Source: Linyphia triangularis (Eukaryota; Arthropoda; Arachnida; Araneae; Linyphiidae). Taken from it: a stretch of 64,000 bases of DNA. The DNA lies in the NCBI GenBank assembly GCA_963978545.1, contig OZ021724.1:27021933-27085932 (forward strand). Reading direction: 5' to 3'. Below the pieces are notes generated by a model that saw nothing but the letters and a program-made list of their open reading frames with translations, had not been told where the DNA came from and searched no databases. A program made the position numbers and the translations under genes. Positions 48,256-59,040 of this stretch are shown here, in pieces; the stretch's first letter is position 1; every line of letters begins with the position of its first letter.

Positions 48256-48485
48256 TGTGGAGATAGGGGGCGCACCACTAGAGAACCCCTCGTGGCGACT
48301 CCTAGCGGCAGAGGGAGGTATTCCTCATTCTGATTAGAGAGACAGATCACTGAACATTCTCGATGTGAATATACGTAAGAAAGGCGCTTGTGCCTAATGT
48401 AGTATGAGATAAGAGGCAATAAGGATTCATTAAAGCTGGAATCTACACTCAACAAGTGTCCCTTCTCTGATCGTCTACTCCCACA
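48256..48485 (+). repeat. 3' LTR
   Basis: Identical to the 5' LTR over 230 bp. The bases just upstream (ending ccaagatgaccgag) contain no clear polypurine tract, only a short aagatga at 48244-48250. Followed by the target duplication TACA. Confidence 0.97.
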
Positions 48486-48489
48486 TACA

Positions 48490-48760
48490 TTTGAATGTCT
48501 CCCTTTTACCGATGCCAGAAAACATAGCGCACTTTAGCCGGTGTAATTTCTTCAATTGCGGCTGTAATCCTTTGTTAAAAGCTGTTCAATGTTTTGTATC
48601 TTCACCTGGTACATCTTGGATCTTGTAAATCCTCATATAAAGGAATGGGATAAGGGGGGGGGGGGGATTTTGATGACTGTAGAGCCCACATATTCTTGAC
48701 GAGTGGAACGCTTGGAACTCAGGGTGCTGTGTCGAGGTGTACAGTACGCAACAAAAAAAA
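48490..48760 (-). pseudogene. Mariner-like transposase fossil, C-terminal remnant
   Basis: On the minus strand about 48575-48500 reads RITAAIEEITPAKVRYVFWHR then a stop. This resembles the C-terminal segment (R.T.AI..IT...L..VW...) shared by a group of mariner/Tc-type transposases. Upstream, in another frame, IPFLYMRIYKIQDVPGED resembles the earlier D-x-FLWGY-KD-V block. A 13-base G run interrupts it. Its partner terminus lies at 42637-42740, on the far side of the LTR element. Assignment is by motif memory and is moderate. Confidence 0.5.
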
Positions 48761-49547
48761 AAATCCTAACGATGGCTATATCTTGTATTCTAATTGATGA
48801 AATAACGAAAGTCAAGTACCGCTGTAAATTGTGGAAGGTCTTTATTAATTGTATATATATATTTTTATCATGAGGGGTCATTTACATATTAAAACTAAAC
48901 CAAAATTTAAAAAGTTCAATGGCAACCCCATAATATTATGCCATATTTAGATTTAAAATCCAAAAAAAACCCGTCTAAATACCAAATTTCAGAATTTTCC
49001 AATGAGTGCTTGATAATTTAAATGATGTAAAAAAAAATTATAAATTAATATTGAAAATAAAAACACTTAAATGTATCAAATAAGAGTTAGAATATGCAAT
49101 ATTCGTATCACAAGACAAAAAGTATCAACGGTGTAGGCAATTCGTACATGAATCATTTGAATAAATCAACCATCTTATAAACCAACATTTTTAAAACAAT
49201 GATATTAAATACCTGGAAATGAGAGTAATTAACTCTTCTCTGTTACACAAGCCAGGAGGAATGTCTTTATGAAATTGTTGGGGAGAATCCGGTATCTCGG
49301 AGATTACGACCACACCCAAACATTTCTTCTTTTTTTTACCAGGGATGGATGGATGATAATTGAAACTTTTTGACATTCGACCAAATTGATTGTTATAAGT
49401 TCACGCCACGTCTCTTCCTTGTCATCAGCGATAAGATATCTGAATCAATTTGACGGTGGTGGGGACTATTTTGTATTGGGATGCCCTTTTGGTGTAGTAT
49501 TGGTAGTTATGCAGTTTGACTTGAAATGGAATTCTTATATTAACTTA
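48761..49547. other. Unassigned AT-rich sequence
   Basis: No feature recognised. Confidence 0.5.
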
Positions 49548-50273
49548 AAGTCAAACCCCATTAACGCAAAGTCGACGGGACCCCCGAATTTTTTCCCGTT
49601 AACCGCTAAAAACTTTTTCATCTAATTACTGTGGATTTGAACTACTAACCATAAGTATACTTGATACTGCTGTTTTTAGGACTTATACTTTTCAAGGCTT
49701 ATACAGGGTGTATACTAGTTGGGAAATGGATCTCAAATAGATCTGTATAACTCATAATAACAAGGCATAATAAACTTTTTTTGCATACAGAATGACATGA
49801 TGAACATAAATTAGTTGGAGAAGAAGAATGGATAATAATGCCTAGTTATTGAGAGTTATACAGATCTATTTGAAATCCATTGCCCAACTAATGGTTGAAC
49901 ACCCTGTATTTAGTGTAATAGTTTAAAAAATATACATTAGGAATAAAAATATAAAAAAAGCAAATGTATTTACTAATAACTTATTATTTAAAGAAGTCTG
50001 TGATTGATTTTTGCTTTGAGTTTTTAAAAATATGTCTACCTCTTCTAAATTATTTGAAGTACATGAGGCATTGCCCTGCTGTATTAGGAAACGCGGCAAG
50101 GTGCCATCTAAGAGCAAATGGTTTAAAGAGCACATTTTTTGTTCTTCTTAAGCGGGATTTCGTTATGTGAGATTTCGTGTTAAACGAATAAATAAATGTT
50201 AAGTTTAAGCTTCATTGTACCGAGAACTGCTCTACTTCGCTTTAAACGATTCCGCGTTAACAGGGTTTGACTA
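49548..50273. mobile_element. Pogo-like MITE, 726 bp, interrupted by a family L MITE
   Basis: Ends AAGTCAAACCCCATTAACGC and the reverse complement of TAGTCAAACCCTGTTAACGC, with TA on both sides (49546-49547, 50274-50275). Non-coding. A family L element is nested at 49702-49918. Confidence 0.75.
49702..49918. mobile_element. Family L MITE, copy 2 (nested)
   Basis: TIRs begin TACAGGGTGT on both sides and continue into tcaaatagatctgtataactc. 217 bp. Relative of 4905-5153. Confidence 0.8.
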
Positions 50274-50275
50274 TA

Positions 50276-50767
50276 TTTTGTGTTTATTTTTTTCCCCCTT
50301 AACTTGATATACAGGTCCCATCAAGCACTTGAAAAAATTCTGGTTTCGAATTTGTAATAAATTTGCTCCATAATTTTGTGCTGCAATGTTAATGTTTGTG
50401 CTGCAATGTGTGTTGACGATGTTAATTGTATAAATAGGGTGCATGTGGGTCATGTTAAATGACTTAAACATTTTTAAAGCTCTCTTGCTTGAAATAGTAA
50501 AATTTAAACATAAAGTTCAGAAATAAACTATAAATACATAAGGCCATGATCAGTTTCTATGAAAATTATTTTGATTGACTAAAATTTATTAGATTTGAAT
50601 ATTAAAATGTAACTTTTGTATTTAAGCATTTATAAATTGGCAATCAATGCTGCTAGGGTCTTTCTTAATTATCGGTCTTTCTATTCATAAGTACCTAAAA
50701 ACATTGAAGTGAAAGTAATCTCAAGCTAAATCCTTGCACTAGGAACACTCAATCTGTGAGTATCCCT
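50276..50767. other. Unassigned AT-rich sequence
   Basis: No feature recognised. Confidence 0.5.
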
Positions 50768-50772
50768 CTTGC

Positions 50773-51194
50773 CAGAGTGGCTACAGAACCGGGAAAACCT
50801 GGAAATCAGGGAAATGCCAGGGAGCTTTTTGATACTGGAAAAAATCGGGGAATTTTTTTGAACTTCATGAAAATCAGGGAAATTTTGTATTGTTTAAGGC
50901 ATGTTCATCCATATTTTGGCGCTATTTACCCAGAGATTTGTGGTCGTAACCGTTAGAAGTTTAGTGTTACGGAATAATTTAAACTTTTCATTACCAGCAA
51001 AAATATTTAAACATTTTTTTCCATATAATCTCTTTAGCATACATGCTCTATTTGATCAAGGTGTCTAGGTGTCTAGAAAAGCCTAAGAAAATAGGAAACA
51101 TTAAAAAAAGTTTGCCCTAAAATCAAGGAATTGTTTAGAAATATGTCAGGGAATTATCAAGGAACTTTTTTTCCTGTATTTTGTAGCCACCCTG
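50773..51194. mobile_element. TIR element with 5-bp target duplication, 422 bp
   Basis: Starts CAGAGTGGCTACAGA and ends with the reverse complement of CAGGGTGGCTACAAA. Flanked by CTTGC at 50768-50772 and 51195-51199. The inner sequence has repeated cagggaa words (aaatcagggaaat twice). A 5-bp duplication is compatible with some hAT subgroups and other superfamilies. Non-coding. Confidence 0.8.
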
Positions 51195-51199
51195 CTTGC

Positions 51200-51760
51200 G
51201 CGATTTTTGTTTGAATTTAACCAAAACGTTGTATCATTATCCAATACAATGTTGATATTTTATAAAACGCACAAAGGAAATGAAGTTTAGGAGTGATTAA
51301 AGACAAAGCAATAAAGTTTATAAATAACCAAATTCAATTAGGTAAGGATTGAAATTTAGTAATTGCACCATCGACAAATTTAAGCAATTAAAAACGGGTA
51401 TCATCGACAAACCACATACAGGTGTCACCAAATTTCCTCCCATCAAACCAATTTTACAAACCAGTGTATTTAAAATTCCATGCCTTTCTATCCAACACCC
51501 TACTGGTCTCTTCTTTATATCTCAATGTTTCGCTGTTATACCATTTCTAAGTTATGGATTCCTTTCTGTAAATCCCCTGTATCTTATGTATAACAAGCTG
51601 CATAAATCAATTACAACCGTCTTACGTCATCATTATCCAAACTAAGTTCTCTCATACCGAATTAGGAAGCTCAAATTACACGAACAATGTCCCAATTAAG
51701 TCGCATAAATTTAAAAGGGTCTCATTTTTCTTCAACACCACCGAAATAAAAAAAAAAAAC
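51200..51760. other. Sequence with one MITE-end fragment
   Basis: About 51465-51500 (gtgtatttaaaattccatgcc) resembles the right end of the 40578-40870 MITE. A 98-codon plus-strand frame over it (51349-51645) is not recognised. Confidence 0.4.
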
Positions 51761-52340
51761 TCTACCTCACCCCCCCCCCCCCCCCAAGGGTCATACCATA
51801 TCACCTTCCCCGAATTCTCATAAAAGTGAGACACTACACAGGGCACTGTGACTTCTGACACATTTCCCCGTTGTTACACCCCCCCCCCATTGCACAATCA
51901 CCCGTAATGTGATAGGAAAAGGAGATATAGAGTTTCATTTTACATACTCATCCCCCCCCCCCTCTTCTTTTTCCAGGCGACAATTATTATATAAAATGGG
52001 CGTATCTGCGAAAAAAATCTTGCTTCGACGGCGTAATGTCTGAGCTGTCAGGCGATGTGATCACGCTACCGGTTCTGGTTCGGTGTAAAAGAACCAGGTG
52101 TGATGGGGGTATAGAGGTTTATCGCCTTTTGAGATCTTTTTTTTCTTTTTTTTTTTTTTTCTTTTTTTTTTTTTTTTTGGATGGAAATGTTGATTATGAA
52201 AAGGATTTGTTTAGCTGAAATGTCCTCTGCATTTTCGTTGCGTGATCTTTGTGAGTCATTGAAAAAAAAAAAGGTAATTTTCTCTGGGAAATACCTAGTG
52301 AGGTTTGGGGTGACAAAATAGCAGTGAAATAATGTAACCC
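51761..52340. promoter_or_regulatory. Candidate regulatory core at a composition switch (locus 11)
   Basis: Three C runs at about 51771-51785, 51879-51888 and 51952-51961 precede a unique core (52020-52120). After it, lines 52201-52320 have about 31 G to 13 C. A long T-rich run lies at 52138-52178. Confidence 0.3.
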
Positions 52341-52354
52341 GTGAAAACAAAGTT

Positions 52355-53036
52355 TTTAATCTAAGTCCTTTATATGCATTGCCAATTTTTATATTTAGCT
52401 TCTAGACCGCGAGTTTGCGGGTTCGAGTCCCGTGTAAGGCATGGGTGTTTGTAAATGTATGTTGGCTTGTCTAATGACGAATGCTTAGGCGCATTATAGC
52501 CCTCGTGTTGCTGATGGCGCCAGATAATCTGAAAACAACCAACCAATTTTTATATTCCTTAACATGGCGCCTTTTCTGTTCCCAGGGTGTGCTTGTTTTT
52601 AATATTTAAAATTAGATGCAAACCCCATTTCTATCAGCAAAATATGCGGTAAGATACTTTTCAAAATTTATTCATTAAAAATGAATGAGAATTTATGCAC
52701 TCACGTCCAGATATCTTTTATTTATTCTGATTCAAACAATTTTATTATTTATCAAAACAATTTTCACAACAGGGACGAGTTTATTCAATGATCTGTTAAA
52801 TGCTATTTCAGCGCGATTGGGTGACGGCGAGTTGGTATATTAGTATTCCGTAAAAGCGACCTTTTAGTGACAGTGGAAACGCTCAAAATTTGATAAAATG
52901 CACTGACATCGAATCTATCTACCAAGTTTCAGCTCGATTAAATGATGTTTTTGAGTGGGTAAATTAGGCTTCCGTAGATTTGACCGCCATCGACAAACAT
53001 AAATACCCACAAAATCGAAGTTAATATAAAGGATTT
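52355..53036. mobile_element. Family C element with nested SINE-1
   Basis: Starts aagtcctttatatgcattgcc and ends gttaatataaaggattta, inverted to each other, with all family blocks in order. Interrupted by the SINE at 52396-52543. Confidence 0.75.
52396..52543 (+). mobile_element. SINE-1, copy c, 5'-truncated
   Basis: Lacks about 29 bp of the head including the A box. B box GGTTCGAGTCC and tail present. Flanked by the 13-bp duplication CAATTTTTATATT (52383-52395, 52544-52556). Confidence 0.9.
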
Positions 53037-53820
53037 AAAAACAGAATATTTTATTTCCTGGCATTCTTGTAGGTCCACTGATAAATAATATATTTGAAAG
53101 TATTGCTTCATGTACTGATACTAAGCGGATTACTCATGAAAAGTTATTTTTGTTTACCAATGTAAACATTGGCAACCACAGATTGTTAAGTTAGTATCCA
53201 TAACAGACCTCAAAACGAGATACTTTCATCTGCGATGGAAACAATTTGAAAGTAGTTATATATTTCTCATTTTACCATGATCTAAATTGTATTGTACCAA
53301 ATTCTTTGAAGATATGCTCGTTGGAACAGTTTCTAGTAGTCCAGTTGGCAAATTTAAATGTTTTTGATTTAATGGTGAAATTTACTGTATGAAATTGAAA
53401 TATGTTGATGTTGATAGTCTTCTCGATTTAATCGAAAAATACTGAATTTGATTTAGTAAAGAAATATTGTTGAAGTGAGACCAACATTTCCTTTATAAGT
53501 TAAATTGTAACTACTACTCTGTAATTAAAATAAAACGTTAAAAACATACAAAATAAGATTATCTTTAATTTGTATTGCCATACTTTTGAGTAGTTTTTAT
53601 TGCCATAAAAAGAAAAAGATTAAATGCCTTGAAATCAAAGTAGCGTAAAATAAAGTCATATATCTTATAAAATTAATCAATTTATATGAAGATATAGGTA
53701 AAAATACCTTTATCATTCATTTTAATTACATCTTTTTATTTTAGTTAAGTTTAAACAAGATATTTAAAAAAATCCAATTAATTTCTGATACTTATACACT
53801 AATAATATAAAAATAACTCT
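53037..53820. other. Unassigned AT-rich sequence
   Basis: No feature recognised. Confidence 0.5.
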
Positions 53821-54260
53821 GCATTGATGAAAAGGCAGATTTCGTTACAAAATAATTCTATTCACAATTACCGATTCATTCTCCAAAGTTAATGCATTCG
53901 ATAAAAACATAAATTAAGCACATAATCAACTCCGGCTAATTACTGCAATTAATTTACCTGGATTTCTTTAACAAGATACATGTATTCAAGTTCGAGAGTT
54001 AAAAATCTTTAATTACCGGGAATAATGTGGTGTTCTTTAATGCTTTTAATTCCCGGGTGAAATCGGCGCTATTCATTTTTGCGATTTAAATGAACTTTTG
54101 ACGCATTATCGTCGCTACAATGTGTGAAGGCACTTGTAAAATATTGACTCGCTTATCACATCAGCTGGCGAAATGGCGGCCAGCTAATTATTGTAAGAGC
54201 TTATGTTTATGCAAATGAAACAGATTTTTGAATAGTAAGAAAGAGGGAATGGGCACACCG
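53821..54260. promoter_or_regulatory. Candidate conserved regulatory element, motif-dense
   Basis: Unique, complex sequence with several homeodomain-type cores (gctaattac, attaattt, gctaattatt), a POU/octamer word ATGCAAAT, an E-box CAGCTG, and an inverted pair aattaccgggaa / aattcccgggt. Such clustering is typical of developmental enhancers. Conservation cannot be tested here. Confidence 0.35.
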
Positions 54261-54302
54261 TAACAATTTTTATATTTTTATGCTGTTCATCGGTATTGAT
54301 AT

Positions 54303-55074
54303 TGTTACGAATTTTCATATATTTGTAAATATTTCGTGGTGTTAATTTTGTAAATAGGAATATTTGTGTACATCTCGCACAAGGCAGTGCAATAGTTCGT
54401 CTTTAGTTTGCTTCCCCGCAATGTATGTCTTAATGCTTGATAACGAGTTTTACAGAGGTAACGCTGGGAAGCGAGTTTTACAAGGAGCAGTGCATTTAAC
54501 ATTATGGTTATGGCAATCTCGCCAAATTGGTGAGATAGAGCCAAGTTGGCGATGGTTTTAACGACTAATTTTTGTTGCCAAATTTTGCGAGAAATCGCCA
54601 AATGTCGCCAAACTTGGCGACATTTTCGGTCCCCATGTACATGTATAGGACTTTTCGACTACGATCTGGAAAGTTCTCCAAATGTCTATCTCTAGAAGTT
54701 TCACCTCCCCTATATAAGAGAGTTGACTGAGTTTTACAGTCACTGAGTCACTGAGTTAGTCGACTGGAATTACGGGGTTAGTCAGTGAGTTGACTGAGTT
54801 AGTTGACTGGAATTACTGAGTCTCAGTGAACATTCCGAGTAGTTCTAAAGCGAACTGTATTGCATTGTCTTTTGCGGCGATTTAACAGTTGTGTTGTCAA
54901 GTTTTTAACTGCTGTTTTCTGCTCTATTGTTGTGAAAAGAGCTGTATTGTGTCTACTAGAACGAGAAGTTCTGGAGTTGTAAGAGAATCTGTGAAGAGTT
55001 AGTTATATTGGAATAAATTTCTGAAAGTTTTGATCTGCTTTGGCTTCAAATCTTTCGAACCCATCCACGCAACA
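54303..55074 (+). mobile_element. Solo LTR, 772 bp
   Basis: TG...CA ends (TGTTACGAATTT; CACGCAACA) flanked by ATAT (54299-54302, 55075-55078). Promoter features in order: two heat-shock-element-like units nGAAnnTTCn (54668-54677, 54694-54703), TATA box TATATAAG at 54711, a gactgagtt-rich stretch, and AATAAA at 55012-55017 near the end. No internal region: the other LTR and coding part were lost by recombination. Not related by sequence to the 42741 element. Confidence 0.88.
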
Positions 55075-55159
55075 ATATAAATAGAATAAAGCGATTTACT
55101 AATAATAAGTCCTTTTATCGTAGTGAGAAAATATATCCATAAAATCAAAGTTTTTTTTT

Positions 55160-56107
55160 TTATGTATAAATCCTTTATATGCATTGCCAATTTTTGCATT
55201 CGTTATACCTTGGGTAGTTGCACCGTTGACAAATGTCCCCCACGGTCAATATCTCAATAAATGGCAACCCATGATCAAAGCCTTCTTACAGATTTTTTCA
55301 AGTCATTTTTAAAATATTTTTTAATTATTCAATAATGATGTATTTTTAGTTAAAATACCAACTTGGATATTTGGCCACGAATTTAATGGCATGCACGCAA
55401 ATTTTAATTTGTTCGCCACGCGACCAACCGCGAGACAAAAGGTCTTGTGCCTAATCAAGGATAAATATAGTCTCGATTCTGTTGTCAGCATGTCCTTGGT
55501 GTTTGCATCTAATTTTAAGTATTAAAAACATCTTTTTACAATTGTGTCCTTAAATAATTTTTCCTTTTTACGGGACTCATTTGTATTTCCTTTTAATTAC
55601 CTCCTCTTTATTTCTTCTTATATACATTTTCGTATCTTTAATGAAGAGAACAAATCAAAATGGTATTAGTTCTTTCTTAATGTTAGGTATGCTTTTTTCC
55701 CTATGCAGGATTCATATTATTATACCTATCACAAAATATGCAGCAAACTACGTTTCAAAATGAATTTATTAAAAACGAATCTGAATGTATGCATGCACGT
55801 CCAAATACCTTTTACTTAATCTTATTAAAACAATTTTGGCAACAGGAAAGAGTATCAATAATGATCGGTCGAATGGGATTATTAGTATTCCTAAAAAATT
55901 ACAGAAACATGAATAAAAGTGACCTTTAAGTGACAGTGTCAGCCCCCAAAACTTGATAGAATGCATTGTCATCGACAACGAATCTATCTGTCAAATTTGA
56001 ACCCGATCAGATGACGCTAAGTGGGTTAATTGGGATTCCGTAGGTTTGCCCTGAAACCATATACACACACACAAACAAACACAATTGAAGTTAATATGCA
56101 GGATTAA
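55160..56107. mobile_element. Family C element, longer copy
   Basis: Starts aaatcctttatatgcattgcc; the family blocks follow (tttgcatctaattttaag, aaacaattttggcaacagg, ttaagtgacag, gatgacgctaag). Ends aagttaatatgcaggatt. Extra sequence in the first half makes it longer. Confidence 0.65.
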
Positions 56108-56740
56108 AAAAAAAAAAAAAAAATGTAGAACCCACTGGAAAAAGTAGATGTGAATGGGCATGTTACCAAACATAAATAAAAACAATTTAAAGATGAAATA
56201 TCCTTTATTGCATTGCCCGGTAATTATTACTGTCATAATGTATTGCATTTTTCTTTGTAATCGTATCACATTGAATAACTTCATTTTCAGAAACTAATTA
56301 GTAAGTTTTAATATTTAGTTGGCACTGATCATATTTGGAAAATGAAGAGATATGCTGAAATACAAATTGAACATAAAAATTTAAAGAATTGAAATATGAA
56401 CAAACTTGAAAAATAAAAATTTAAACATCTAGTTAAGACTACATCACTTTCATTAAGTTAAGACAATATTCAGACACTAACAAAATTTAGGTATAATGGT
56501 TCGTATATTCTCTTTTGCTATTTTACCAGGAGAAAAATATTACTGTCTTTACAATGGTGTCCTTAACTTATTATTCCTTTCTTTTAAAACTCATTTAGTA
56601 TTTTCTTTTCATTCCCTTTTCTTTATTCCCTCATTCCTTAAATACTTATTCGTATATTTAATTAAGAGAATAAATTAAATATGCGATCAGGTATTTCCTA
56701 ACGTTAGCTATGGTTGTCCCCTGAGTAGGAACTATATTCC
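56108..56740. other. Unassigned AT-rich sequence
   Basis: No feature recognised. Confidence 0.45.
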
Positions 56741-57665
56741 AACTGTTATATCCAACACCCTACACCTTTAAAATACTCCCCCCGAAAAAGGTTGAAATAT
56801 ATTTTCCCTCGACTCTGCCTAAAATCAAACCTTTCCTCTATATTTCCTCGAATACGCCTTAAATTAAATAATAGTCGTCTTTCTTTGGTCGATAACACAC
56901 TATATCAACATCACAAATACATAAAACAATAATAAATCTCCTCAGTCCAACAACTTAAGACTTATATAGGATTACAAGCATCCTTCCACACTTCTTGTCT
57001 TAAGATCAAACTGATTCTCCAGACGAAAAACAAACAAACAACATACAAGCCAAAAACCAAAGAATTATATCCCCCTAATAGTAACAGATGCTATTACAAT
57101 TTGACTAAATAATTCACTGGCCTATCCTATAACATGGCCCTTTTAAAGTATTGCTTATAGTTAACAACCCATTACAATACATGTGACCCATGTTCCAAGC
57201 TTTCATTCAAATGTAACAAACTTACCCTCCCATTAAAACCATCCGACAACCTAAAGCCCATGATAATAACCCGGATAAGCGAGCTTATCATCCAATACTC
57301 TCTTAAATAGACTAGTTCTCCTAGTCGTCATTTGTCATAAGTAGCGAGGGATGAAAGAAAGACTGTGCCATGTTCTTTGCCATGGCGAGCACACTATTTT
57401 GTGTCCGATGCCTTATCTAGTTGGACCGCTATTTATTACCTGGATCTTGATGGATGCTCAACGGACGTTATATTAACGTCACATTCAGAAGAAATGACAC
57501 GAAGATTAGTTTTAAGACGAGAGTTAATTTTTATTTTTTTATGGAGGGAGTTATTTGTATCTGAAGTTTTGTCAAACGTGGGAGTTGCTCTACTAGTGTG
57601 CTTAATGGGGAGGTTGATGCTGGATAGATTGATTGAATTTGTGTTGGTGGTGCTGTAATATTTTG
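56741..57665. promoter_or_regulatory. Candidate regulatory core at a composition switch (locus 12, clearest)
   Basis: 57121-57300 has about 51 C to 18 G. 57481-57660 has about 50 G to 14 C. C-rich, A-rich sequence extends left to about 56750. In the core lie a GATA pair as a hairpin (GATAAGC at 57274-57280, GCTTATC at 57283-57289) and a palindrome GACGTTA-TAT-TAACGTC at 57464-57480. A 97-codon plus-strand frame (57365-57658) follows the G/T skew and is not recognised. Confidence 0.4.
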
Positions 57666-57681
57666 TATAGTGAGTTTTTAG

Positions 57682-58217
57682 TAGAGGTCGGCGATATAGC
57701 GATAAGACGATATTTTTATCGATAAATCTAAAAAAATATCGATATTAAAAGTATCGATAAAAGTCACCGATATATCGATATTTTCAAACATTTTTATGTT
57801 TTTGATGATCGTTTTGTAGTTCCATGTGTTTTTCGATTTTCTTAATTGCATTTTCAAAAACTTCAAAACTAAAGTTTGAACTTGGCTAAGAGACAGTTAA
57901 AATGGTATCAATATTCAATATTTTCCATACACTTCTTAAAAGCTATTGAAAATTATCTAAATTTTTCTTAAAATCACTGCACCAATTAAGCGAAAATATA
58001 ACTCTTTGTAATAGATCCATTTCAATTGAAAAAGTAGTCACCTTACAAAAAAGCAATCATGAAAAATAGAAATTTGCCCCGAAAAACTTTGTTTCTGGCA
58101 AAATTAAAAATCAAATTTTTAAAAAAAAAAAAAAATCATTTATCGATATATCGATATTTTTTTTCTATGCACCGATATAGTATCGATATTTATTTTGATC
58201 GATATTTCCGACCTCTA
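57682..58217. mobile_element. Family B hAT-like MITE, full copy (536 bp)
   Basis: TIR TAGAGGTCGG. Flanked by GTTTTTAG (57674-57681) and GTTTTAAG (58218-58225), an 8-bp duplication with one mismatch. Seven exact TATCGATA words lie near the ends. Non-coding. Confidence 0.8.
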
Positions 58218-58221
58218 GTTT

Positions 58222-58690
58222 TAAGTCATTGTATGATTGACTTTGAGTAATTTAGAGAGGTGCGTAAATGTAACTTAATTCAAGATGACATGTGAGAGTT
58301 GTTGAATTTTATTGATTTTTAAGTTCAATTCAAGCAAAATTAATTTAGTGTTGTGATATTTTTTAGTGACTTTCAAATAATTGTGTGATTGACTTGAAGC
58401 TATTTAGAGATGATTCTTCGTAACAAAGTGCATAAGTGTAACTTAATTCAAGATGACATGTGAGAGTTGTTGGATTTTATTGACTTTTAAAAGTTCAATT
58501 CAAGCACAATTAATTGGTGTCGTGATACTTTTAAAATTACCTTTAAGTCAGGGTATGATTAATTTAAAATTATTTAAAGAAAGCCCGACATGGCAAAATG
58601 CATAAATATAACATTATTCAAGATAATATGTGAAATTTATTGATTTTATTGACTTTTTAGTTGAATTCAAGTAAAATTTATTTACTTAAT
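58222..58690. repeat. Tandem repeat, three units of about 168-170 bp
   Basis: taacttaattcaagatgaca recurs at about 58271 and 58439, with a diverged unit at about 58609. Units diverge progressively. The family B element inserted at the array's left edge. Confidence 0.8.
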
Positions 58691-59040
58691 TCTTTTCTAT
58701 GATGCTCTTTCCATTTTTTGAAATTGAAATACTGTTCGGTTATTGAGTTTTAATTTTAACCCAATGCTCTTCCAATTCTCAAAATTTCTTCGTAAAATAC
58801 TTATTCTAAAAATGAATGTCTCTACTAACTTATATAAAACCTTTAACACATTTTTTAATTATCTATATACATATAAAGTACAATACCCTTAGGTGTGTGT
58901 GTGCTTTTTATCGAAATCTACAGTTTCATTCTAATTTAAATGAAATTTTAGACACCAGATACCCAAAGCAAGTTCATTATCTGCATCAGCCGTTTGAATA
59001 AACCAATTTTATCCAGGCTTTTTACTTTTAATTTCCCATA
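58691..59040. other. Unassigned sequence
   Basis: No feature recognised. Confidence 0.45.

Larger units (their letters stand above)
42741..48485 (+). mobile_element. Complete Ty3/gypsy LTR retrotransposon
   Basis: The element is 5,745 bp with two identical 230-bp LTRs, a 4-bp target duplication (TACA), a primer-binding site, a leader with a tandem duplication and one open gag-pol frame. Domain order protease, RT, RNase H, integrase places it in Ty3/gypsy. There is no env ORF, since only 124 bp separate the stop from the 3' LTR. Identical LTRs and an unbroken ORF imply a very recent insertion that may still be active. It sits inside an older mariner-like fossil. Confidence 0.97.
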
